The notes below the pieces were generated by a model. The model saw only the letters and a program-made list of their open reading frames with translations, was not told where the DNA came from and did no database searches. The translations under genes were made by a program, and so were the position numbers. A stretch of 6,945 bases of DNA from Gemmatimonadota bacterium (GTDB lineage Bacteria; Gemmatimonadota; Gemmatimonadetes; Gemmatimonadales; GWC2-71-9), in assembly GCA_022573095.1 (NCBI GenBank), contig JACZUR010000123.1:1-6945 (forward strand), written 5' to 3'. Below are positions 1-4,998 of this stretch, in pieces; positions within the stretch are counted from its first letter, which is position 1; each line of letters begins with the position of its first letter.

Positions 1-50
1 TGAACCCGGCTCCCCTTGAGTACAACGCAAGCCCCAACCGGGTCGTCCTA
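1..50 (-). pseudogene. nusA: Continuation of nusA (KH1 start) beyond an in-frame TAG
   Basis: Reading on in the same frame after the TAG (50-48) gives DDPVGACVVLKGSRV and then a partial codon CA-, which fits Gln. This is the conserved NusA KH1 sequence, usually (V/I)DPVGACVG(M/L)(K/R)G(A/S)RVQ, and the spacing across the stop matches E. coli NusA residue for residue. The stop therefore replaces one amino acid rather than ending the protein. A second departure is Val (GTA, 23-21) in place of the first Gly of the GxxG RNA-binding loop. Single gene-strand G-to-T changes (GAG to TAG, GGA to GTA) would explain both. They lie within 50 bases of the window edge, so sequence error is likely; a real nonsense allele is the alternative. 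Confidence 0.8.
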
Positions 51-791
51 GACATCCCGCGACGACACCGAGATCTTGGTTCTGCTTCCCACATCGCGCG
101 CCCCACCCCGAATTTCTACTATGCCCTGCTGTATTTCAGGAACTTCCAGCTTAAACAGCGCGGTAACGAACGCCGGGTCAGCCCGGGAGAGGATAAGGCG
201 TGGCCCCTTGGGAGTCTCCTCCAGCCGCTTCAGAACAGCCCTGATCGCATCACCCTGATGAAAGTGTTCGCGGTGGTTTTGTTCTCGGTAGGGGATGATT
301 GCCTCTGCCTCGCGGAACCTATTTATCATTATGACGAGACGGCCGCGCTCAATCTGCTGAATTTCTCCACTAATGAGTTCTCCGACCTTATCCCCGAATT
401 CTTCTCTGATACGGCTCCTCTCGCCTTCCCGGACACTCTGAATGATGCGCTGCTTGGCAGCGAGCACGGCCGTCCTTCCAAAGTCCTCGAACGGCACTTC
501 TTCCTCGAGCACGTCGCCAATCTGAAACTCGTCGTCCTCGAACTTGGCGTCCTCAAGCGACACCTGGCAGGCTGGATCTTCTACGTCCCCGACGACCGTC
601 CTCAATACAGCGACTCTTATGAGACCCTGCGCTTCATCTATCTCGATCTCGGCTTCGACCGTCGGTCCGTACCGCTTGGCCAAAGCAGCATAGATTCCGT
701 CTCGCAACAGCTCGGTCAGTTCGTTGTGATCGAGTTGCTTGAGGTTCGCTAGTTCACGTAGCGCCTCTAAGATTTCAGTTGTCGTCGTCAT
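48..791 (-). CDS. nusA: Transcription termination/antitermination factor NusA, N-terminal and S1 part, ended by an in-frame TAG
   Basis: NusA binds RNA polymerase and nascent RNA and modulates pausing, intrinsic termination and antitermination. The 247 residues readable before the stop match the family in order. Residues 1-130 are the polymerase-binding domain, with the typical FGRTAVLAAKQRIIQ stretch near 104-118. An S1 domain follows at about 135-203, ending GPRLILSRADPAF. The entry to KH1 is at 204-247, with LFKLEVPEIQQGIVEI and GSRTKI. Family members are usually 350-500 residues, so this is clearly short. The reading frame continues with KH1 sequence beyond the stop to the window edge (separate entry). 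The start is ATG at 791, with a good Shine-Dalgarno GAGGAA (802-797) five bases upstream. It lies 38 bases after rimP, the classical rimP-nusA arrangement. The identification is secure; whether the gene is intact is not. Confidence 0.93.
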   Translation of the reverse strand: MTTTTEILEALRELANLKQLDHNELTELLRDGIYAALAKRYGPTVEAEIEIDEAQGLIRVAVLRTVVGDVEDPACQVSLEDAKFEDDEFQIGDVLEEEVPFEDFGRTAVLAAKQRIIQSVREGERSRIREEFGDKVGELISGEIQQIERGRLVIMINRFREAEAIIPYREQNHREHFHQGDAIRAVLKRLEETPKGPRLILSRADPAFVTALFKLEVPEIQQGIVEIRGGARDVGSRTKISVSSRDV

Positions 792-796
792 CCCTA

Positions 797-802
797 TTCC
801 TC
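797..802 (-). promoter_or_regulatory. Ribosome binding site of nusA
   Basis: GAGGAA on the minus strand, five bases before the ATG at 791. It is the strongest Shine-Dalgarno on the minus strand here and fixes the nusA start. The 38-base rimP-nusA gap shows no promoter or terminator, so the two genes are probably co-transcribed. Confidence 0.75.
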
Positions 803-829
803 GACCAAAATCAAACAGTTTTCATCAGG

Positions 830-1297
830 TTATTCCCAATCCACAGCGAGCGTCGCTCCGAGTGAATCGGATATCTCAACTTCAACTTCTTCGCCCCTCC
901 CGGCTGGACGCAGCACAACCGTATCCTCGCCAACTGATACGATCTGTGCTCGCACACGGCCGGCCCTCGGAAGCTTCACGTTCACATCCCGCCCAACGAA
1001 TCGTCGCCAGTGTTTCTTCCACCGAATCGGCCTCTCGACCCCCGGCGATGACACTTCGAGCACATAATTGCTCCCCACAGCACCTGACTTGTCCAACCAC
1101 CTCTCGAGCTCTCTACTCACGTTCGCACAGTCGTCAACCGTAACGCCACTTCCCAGCGCTGCATCGGCCCGCTCGATCCTGATCTGAACGCGCCAGCGGT
1201 GCCCGCTGCCCCCGGGGCGAAAGTCCACCAATTCGAATCCGAGGACCTCCACCCTCCCCCGCACTTCCTCGAGCAGTTCGTTGTTCGAGTCCGTCAC
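830..1297 (-). CDS. rimP: Ribosome maturation factor RimP
   Basis: RimP is a cytoplasmic factor needed for maturation of the 30S ribosomal subunit. With the GTG start at 1297 the protein has 155 residues, the usual family length. Visible family features are the N-terminal helix LLEEVRGRVEVLGFELVDF (8-26), the signature GVTVDDCANVSRELERWLD (51-69) and YVLEVSSPGVERPI (78-91). A C-terminal SH3-like domain follows, with FVGRDVNVKL and the ending LGATLAVDWE. An upstream TTG at 1378 would add 27 residues with no family resemblance. Those residues would translate the promoter and terminator described below, so I prefer GTG 1297. A GGGGA run (1308-1304) about seven bases upstream could be the ribosome binding site. 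The stop is TAA. It is the first gene of the rimP-nusA unit. Confidence 0.93.
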   Translation of the reverse strand: MTDSNNELLEEVRGRVEVLGFELVDFRPGGSGHRWRVQIRIERADAALGSGVTVDDCANVSRELERWLDKSGAVGSNYVLEVSSPGVERPIRWKKHWRRFVGRDVNVKLPRAGRVRAQIVSVGEDTVVLRPAGRGEEVEVEISDSLGATLAVDWE

Positions 1298-1325
1298 CCT
1301 TTTTCCCCGCAAAAAAAGCGCGGGC
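1298..1325 (-). promoter_or_regulatory. Candidate antiterminator / translation-control hairpins in the rimP leader
   Basis: Two alternative pairings conflict with the terminator. CCCGC (1324-1320) can pair with the downstream GCGGG (1310-1306) around a nine-base loop holding the T-tract. Alternatively CTTTTT (1318-1313) can pair with AAAAAG (1304-1299). GCGGGGA occurs twice (1340-1334 and 1310-1304), so one CCCGC can choose between two partners. The downstream copy overlaps the putative rimP Shine-Dalgarno, so the alternative fold could also mask ribosome binding. The pairings are visible; a regulatory switch is inferred. Confidence 0.4.
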
Positions 1326-1342
1326 ACACCATGTCCCCGCAC
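1311..1342 (-). terminator. Intrinsic terminator/attenuator upstream of rimP
   Basis: On the minus strand, GTGCGGG (1342-1336) pairs with CCCGCGC (1324-1318). A G/G mismatch and three more pairs (ACA 1334-1332 with TGT 1328-1326) close a TGG loop. Seven consecutive T residues (1317-1311) follow the stem directly, a textbook Rho-independent terminator. It lies 33 bases after the pgeF stop and 13 bases before the rimP GTG. It can end the murA-pgeF transcript, attenuate rimP-nusA, or do both. A second GCGGGG (1310-1305) could pair with CCCGC instead and disrupt it. Confidence 0.85.
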
Positions 1343-1349
1343 TGCACTC

Positions 1350-1378
1350 AATTTATTCGGCTCCCACAATAGGGTCAA
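1350..1378 (-). promoter_or_regulatory. Sigma-70-type promoter candidate for rimP-nusA
   Basis: TTGACC (1378-1373) and TAAATT (1355-1350) are separated by exactly 17 bases on the minus strand. The -35 box overlaps the TGA stop of pgeF. The predicted start is an A near 1343, one base before the terminator hairpin begins, so the initial transcript would fold into that hairpin at once. The match is seen by eye and activity is untested. Confidence 0.6.
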
Positions 1379-2121
1379 CCCAAAGGCAAGCCTATGTACG
1401 CCGCCATACGGCTCTTAGAGCCCCCAGACCTTCGATGCGAGTGAAATCGTCGCAGATCGTGCGCGGTGCACCACGGGGATATCGATGCGCGCCTTACCCC
1501 GCTCTTTCGCGCCATGGCAACTACCTCCGCCCGGATGTCCAGCGGTCCCGGAGCGGAGCTACGCCGACCGGTGGCCTCGGACATGACCTCAGGTCCAACT
1601 TCATAGCAACTACCGCAAATGCTTACACCACAATGGATTACAAGACTAGCTGGCTTCGCACCAAGTGCTTTCATGGCGGCGATCGCAGACTCCATAATGC
1701 CCGCTGCCAGACCACGCCATCCGACGTGAACGAGGCCGACAGCAACTCGTTCCGGATCGAGGATAAAGACCGGAACGCAGTCGGCCACGGTTATCGCGAG
1801 CAGTAACCCCCTCACGGCCGTTACGTGTCCATCGGCAGGTTCGGCAACGACAATACCGTCACTGGCGCGTGGATGGGTAATTATCTTCCTGCCGTGGACC
1901 TGCTGCGACACCACAACGCCTGTGAATCGTTCTCGCTGATCCGTAAAGAAGGAAAGCCAGGAATCCGGCAGCGTTCCGCTTTCGGGCTGAGACGGAATCG
2001 CAAGATCGAGCCCCGCACCGCTAGTACCGACCACCACTCCCCACTCGTCTTCCCACTCCTTCAGGACGTAGTGTCCCCCTGACTCGAGGATTTCAGCTCG
2101 CTCAGCTGCCACGAATTGCAC
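1375..2121 (-). CDS. pgeF: Peptidoglycan editing factor PgeF (YfiH/LACC1 family, formerly 'polyphenol oxidase')
   Basis: This 248-residue protein belongs to the YfiH/DUF152 family. Members have been described as purine nucleoside-processing enzymes; E. coli YfiH prevents mis-incorporation of L-Ser for L-Ala in the peptidoglycan stem peptide. The metal-site motifs are intact: QVHG with His76, VADCVP with Cys115 and GLVHVGWRG with His132. The CGSCYEVGPEV stretch (169-179) and the C-terminal CTAHDLRRFHSHRR / SRMAAYI region (218-243) are also typical. The start is taken as GTG at 2121, nine bases after the murA stop, with TAGGG seven bases upstream as a weak ribosome binding site; GTG at 2112 is possible. 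The closeness to murA suggests one transcript, which fits the cell-wall role. The stop TGA overlaps the candidate rimP promoter. Confidence 0.9.
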   Translation of the reverse strand: MQFVAAERAEILESGGHYVLKEWEDEWGVVVGTSGAGLDLAIPSQPESGTLPDSWLSFFTDQRERFTGVVVSQQVHGRKIITHPRASDGIVVAEPADGHVTAVRGLLLAITVADCVPVFILDPERVAVGLVHVGWRGLAAGIMESAIAAMKALGAKPASLVIHCGVSICGSCYEVGPEVMSEATGRRSSAPGPLDIRAEVVAMARKSGVRRASISPWCTAHDLRRFHSHRRSGGSKSRMAAYIGLPLG

Positions 2122-2130
2122 GCAGGCGCC

Positions 2131-3423
2131 CTACTGCCTCTGGATATCCGCGCCCAGTTGTCTGAGTCGGGTGTCGATTTCCTCGTAACCGCGATCGATC
2201 TGACCGATATTGTGAATTTCGCTGCGACCCTCAGCGGCAAGCGCCGCAATCAGCACCGCCATGCCGGCGCGAATGTCGGGGCTCTCCAAGGTGCTACCGT
2301 GCAGTTTCGAGGGCCCGGAAATGATGACCCGGTGTGGATCGCAGAGAATGATCTGGGCTCCCATCCCCACCAGTTTGTCGACGAAGAACAGTCGCGACTC
2401 AAACATCTTCTCAAAAATCATCAGCAGTCCGGTACATTGGGTTGCTACGACGATCGCGATCGAGGTGAGATCTGCAGGGAAAGCGGGCCAAGGCCCGTCT
2501 TCGATCTTACGGATGTGTCCCCCGATATCAGAGCGGATCCGCTTTTCCTGAGAGGCTTCGACGATCAGCGATCCGCCTTTCAGCCGAGGTTCGATTCCGA
2601 GCTTCTCAAAATTGAGGAGTATTGAATGGAGATCTGAGCCGCGAACGCCTTCAATGGTGATCTGACTGTCGGTGACGGCGGCTAAACCAATGAAGCTGCC
2701 GACCTCGATGTGATCGGGGCCGACTACCATCTCAGCACCACCTAATTTTTCCACGCCTTCGATTCGCAGGACATTCGTGCCGATTCCGTCGATCCTTGCT
2801 CCCATCGACGCAAGTCCGTTTGCGAGGTCTTGGACATGCGGTTCGGATGCAGCGTTTCGCAGCGTTGTTACGCCTTCCGCCAGCACCGCGGCCATCAGCG
2901 CATTTTCGGTACCCGTGACGCTCGGCTCGTCGAGGAATATCTCTGCACCCTGAAGTTTCTTGGCTTTCACACTGTAATCGGCGCCGACCTCGACTTCTGC
3001 TCCAAGGCCCTGAAACGCGAGAAAATGAGTATCGACGCGACGCCTGCCTATAACGTCGCCGCCAGGCGGCGGCAACCTCACCTCACGGAATCTGCCGAGC
3101 ATTGGTCCGGCAAGAAGGATTGACGCCCGAATCCTGGAGCACAGTTCACGGTTCAGCGTCTTAGGTGATACGTTGCCCGCATCAATTCTCAGCGAGTCGC
3201 CTGTTACCCACTCGTATGATGCTCCAAGATCGGTTACCAGTTCCAGCAGGTATGTCACGTCCTCGATCCGCGGTACATTTTTGAGGACGCACGGTTCGTC
3301 AGTCAAGAGGGTAGCGGCAATCATAGGAAGGGCCGCATTCTTGTTACCCGCGGGCCGTATCGACCCTTGGAGCCGATTGCCCCCGTTTACAACGAATTTC
3401 TGGCTCATTACGAGGCGAACCAT
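2131..3423 (-). CDS. murA: UDP-N-acetylglucosamine 1-carboxyvinyltransferase MurA, Asp-type active site
   Basis: MurA transfers enolpyruvate from PEP to UDP-GlcNAc, the first committed step of peptidoglycan synthesis in the cytoplasm. The 430 residues span the two-domain EPT fold. NKNAALP (27-33) holds the substrate-binding Lys28-Asn29, and [11 protein letters not shown] (97-107) follows. The catalytic loop is [15 protein letters not shown] (119-133). Later come [15 protein letters not shown] (170-184), the general-base segment FPADLTS (315-321, Asp318) and [18 protein letters not shown] (382-399, Arg385). Position 123 is Asp where most MurA proteins have Cys115 (E. coli numbering), as in the fosfomycin-resistant mycobacterial enzyme. 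The start is uncertain: ATG 3423 gives [12 protein letters not shown], whereas ATG 3408 gives [10 protein letters not shown], closer to the usual N-terminus. Neither has a clear Shine-Dalgarno. The stop is TAG. Confidence 0.96.
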   Translation of the reverse strand: MVRLVMSQKFVVNGGNRLQGSIRPAGNKNAALPMIAATLLTDEPCVLKNVPRIEDVTYLLELVTDLGASYEWVTGDSLRIDAGNVSPKTLNRELCSRIRASILLAGPMLGRFREVRLPPPGGDVIGRRRVDTHFLAFQGLGAEVEVGADYSVKAKKLQGAEIFLDEPSVTGTENALMAAVLAEGVTTLRNAASEPHVQDLANGLASMGARIDGIGTNVLRIEGVEKLGGAEMVVGPDHIEVGSFIGLAAVTDSQITIEGVRGSDLHSILLNFEKLGIEPRLKGGSLIVEASQEKRIRSDIGGHIRKIEDGPWPAFPADLTSIAIVVATQCTGLLMIFEKMFESRLFFVDKLVGMGAQIILCDPHRVIISGPSKLHGSTLESPDIRAGMAVLIAALAAEGRSEIHNIGQIDRGYEEIDTRLRQLGADIQRQ

Positions 3424-3448
3424 ACGGCGTAACTGGCCGCTGAGTCAA
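3419..3448 (-). promoter_or_regulatory. Candidate murA promoter
   Basis: TTGACT (3448-3443) and TATGGT (3424-3419) lie 18 bases apart on the minus strand. The -10 box would contain the upstream ATG (3423) of murA, with transcription starting near 3412. If the promoter is real, the ATG at 3408 is the likelier start and the mRNA would have almost no leader. It is a pattern match only. Confidence 0.35.
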
Positions 3449-3457
3449 GAACTTTCC

Positions 3458-3486
3458 TTGACATGGGCGCTGTCGCCCGGGAACTT
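3458..3486 (+). promoter_or_regulatory. Candidate promoter for the plus-strand gene pair, with a hairpin in the spacer
   Basis: A consensus TTGACA (3458-3463) is followed, 17 bases on, by a poor -10 (GAACTT, 3481-3486). The spacer contains an inverted repeat, GGGCG (3465-3469) - CTGT - CGCCC (3474-3478). TAGATT (3512-3517) is another possible -10 but lacks a well-placed -35. The -35 is convincing; the exact start is not. Confidence 0.3.
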
Positions 3487-3559
3487 CCTTCGTTCGCTTC
3501 GAGACCAGTAGTAGATTTAAAGAGTGTTTCTCTCCTCTACGACGACGGCAATTTCAGCG

Positions 3560-3565
3560 AAGGAG
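3560..3565 (+). promoter_or_regulatory. Ribosome binding site fixing the start of the DUF948-like gene
   Basis: AAGGAG, five bases before ATG 3571. This strong Shine-Dalgarno favours 3571 over the in-frame ATG at 3463, which itself overlaps the candidate -35 element. Confidence 0.8.
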
Positions 3566-3570
3566 TGCAG

Positions 3571-4017
3571 ATGGTTTGGGCCCCCGCTGTCACAGCGGTA
3601 TCGGTAGCGGTCATAGCAGGCACGCTCCTGTTCATCAGCGGCGTTTTCTTGTTCTGGATTCGCGACGTCAACCGACTCACGCGAAACCTGGAGCAATTAT
3701 CTGACTTCCTAAGCCAGAATGCGGGGCCGGCTCTTCGTTCGGCCAAGGACCTCGTCAACGACGCCAGTCGCATGGCGGTGACATTGCGGCGGGAAGCAGA
3801 CGAGCTAGCGGACACATCGCGAATGGTGCGGGGCAAGGTGAAGAAAGCTGCTTCTGCCATTGAGGACCGCCTCGTCGATCTGGACACACTGGTCGAGGTA
3901 GCTCAGGGAGAACTCGAAGAGACAGTGCTGGACGTGACTGCGGCACTTCGGACCGGCCGCCGTAGTGCCTCGCTGCTTCGCTCACTGCGACGCGCGTTCC
4001 GAGGCAGGAAGCGCTAA
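3571..4017 (+). CDS. Membrane-anchored helical protein, DUF948-like
   Basis: A 148-residue protein of unknown function. One hydrophobic segment at about residues 5-30 (AVTAVSVAVIAGTLLFISGVFLF) should anchor it in the inner membrane. A long, charged, probably helical or coiled-coil region follows (about 31-125), with heptad-like spacing in NRLTRNLEQLSDFL and RREADELADTSRMVRGKVKKA. The C-terminus is strongly basic (RSLRRAFRGRKR, 137-148). This layout matches the DUF948/YtxG-type proteins, a weakly characterised family. I assign membership by architecture rather than by a diagnostic motif. ATG 3571 is chosen because of the strong AAGGAG and because the membrane segment then begins near the N-terminus. 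The stop TAA lies only two bases before the next start, so the two genes are very likely co-transcribed and translationally coupled. It is divergent from murA. Confidence 0.75.
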   Translation: MVWAPAVTAVSVAVIAGTLLFISGVFLFWIRDVNRLTRNLEQLSDFLSQNAGPALRSAKDLVNDASRMAVTLRREADELADTSRMVRGKVKKAASAIEDRLVDLDTLVEVAQGELEETVLDVTAALRTGRRSASLLRSLRRAFRGRKR

Positions 4018-4019
4018 CC

Positions 4020-4970
4020 TTGTCGCAGCGCAAATTGTTGGGTGGGCTAGCCTGCGCAATCGCGGCCGTCGCCATCTTTCCCGCCGTCGCGCACGCATGG
4101 ACTCCCGGTACGCACATTTTCCTGGGAGAGTCGGTACTGGCTAACTTGGCCGTCTTGCCCGGATGGGTCGCTGAACTGCTGCGATCCTTCCCCTACGATT
4201 TCCTCTATGGGAGCATAGCTGCGGATACATCCATTGCAAAAAAGTACGCGCCAGTAGGCCGTCACTGTCATTCGTGGAAGGTTGGAAGGGAGATCTACGA
4301 ACTGGCCACCACTGAGCCACTGAAGGCGTTTGGACTCGGGTACCTAGCACATCTCGCCGCCGACAGCGTGGCACATAATCATTTCGTACCGAGACAACTC
4401 GTCATCACGTCGCGCACGATCGCCTTGGGCCACTCGTGGTGGGAGAGTCGCTTTGAGGCTCACCTGGGAAATCACAACGCCAGAACGGCGAAGGATCTTA
4501 TACGGCAAGATCACGGGACATCTGACGGACACCTTGATGAAATACTTTCGCCCACCATTTTTTCAGTGCGCACTGGGCGCCGAATTTTCAGGGGAATGGT
4601 GGGATTAACGGAGACTCAAAGCTGGCAGACCGTGTTCCGGGCTGTGGCAGAAGCCAGCAGGTGGGATTTGCGCGAGGACGACATCGACGCGCAAATGGAG
4701 GTGTCGTTCAACCTCATCATCGACCTCCTCCGGAATATGAACGGGGCTCTGTCCACTGCCGAGCGGCTTGACCCCTCGGGAGAGTCATCGTTACATCTGG
4801 CAAAGACTATCCGGCTGGACGTCCTTAAGGGTGCGATATCCACAGATATCGGTAAGCTGACCAACATTGCTGACGAACACTTCGCGCTCCCGGAATACCC
4901 TCACAGTTTCTGGCGGGATTTGTCGGTGTCCCGTCCTTGGAACGCACACACTAACGCGGAACAAGCCTAA
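4020..4970 (+). CDS. Secreted zinc-dependent phospholipase C-family protein
   Basis: A 316-residue protein of the zinc-dependent phospholipase C fold (the family of B. cereus PC-PLC and clostridial alpha-toxin). A Sec signal peptide is clear: MSQRK, then a hydrophobic core (6-22), then a cleavage site after AHA (24-26). Cleavage would leave Trp27 as the first mature residue, the zinc-binding position in this family. Candidate ligands follow in family order: His32, Asp69 in GSIAAD, His84 in CHSW, His111 and Asp115 in HLAADSVAHNH, His121, then His138 and Glu142 in HSWWE. The D-to-H spacing of 6 and the HxxxE motif match PC-PLC. The start is TTG 4020 with AGGAAG (4006-4011) eight bases upstream. 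The substrate is unknown; many environmental members are uncharacterised and need not be toxins. The region after residue 150 is poorly conserved to my eye. The stop is TAA. Confidence 0.85.
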   Translation: MSQRKLLGGLACAIAAVAIFPAVAHAWTPGTHIFLGESVLANLAVLPGWVAELLRSFPYDFLYGSIAADTSIAKKYAPVGRHCHSWKVGREIYELATTEPLKAFGLGYLAHLAADSVAHNHFVPRQLVITSRTIALGHSWWESRFEAHLGNHNARTAKDLIRQDHGTSDGHLDEILSPTIFSVRTGRRIFRGMVGLTETQSWQTVFRAVAEASRWDLREDDIDAQMEVSFNLIIDLLRNMNGALSTAERLDPSGESSLHLAKTIRLDVLKGAISTDIGKLTNIADEHFALPEYPHSFWRDLSVSRPWNAHTNAEQA

Positions 4971-4973
4971 GTG

Positions 4974-4997
4974 GAGACACGGCCAACGGCCGTGCTC
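4974..4997. terminator. Hairpin between convergent genes, possible bidirectional terminator
   Basis: CACGGCC (4978-4984) and GGCCGTG (4988-4994) form a perfect 7-bp stem with a 3-base loop. GAG (4974-4976) and CTC (4995-4997) extend it past one bulged A. It fills the 28-base gap between the PLC-family and uvrD stops. Neither side has a proper T-tract, so intrinsic termination would be weak. Confidence 0.5.
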
Positions 4998-4998
4998 T

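Noticed and set aside
48..50. Stop-codon reassignment or programmed readthrough of TAG
   Set aside because: murA ends with TAG at the expected family C-terminus, and no recoding signal is evident. Error or mutation is simpler.
258..752. Long plus-strand open frame opposite nusA
   Set aside because: It has no recognisable domain and lies entirely opposite a conserved NusA coding frame; it is a shadow frame.
739..1143. Plus-strand open frame opposite rimP
   Set aside because: Low-complexity composition rich in Ser, Arg and Pro, antisense to a conserved gene.
1298..1378. Extension of RimP to a TTG start at 1378, overlapping the pgeF stop
   Set aside because: The added 27 residues resemble nothing in the family and would be encoded by the promoter and intrinsic terminator. 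GTG 1297 gives the usual RimP length.
2116..2625. 169-residue plus-strand open frame opposite murA
   Set aside because: Antisense to highly conserved MurA sequence, with no family resemblance.
3463..3570. N-terminal extension of the DUF948-like protein from ATG 3463
   Set aside because: It has no ribosome binding site and overlaps the candidate -35. AAGGAG before ATG 3571 and an N-terminal membrane segment support the shorter form.
3755..4117. Minus-strand open frame across the DUF948-like/PLC-family junction
   Set aside because: It opposes two well-supported genes and a signal peptide; no domain is seen.
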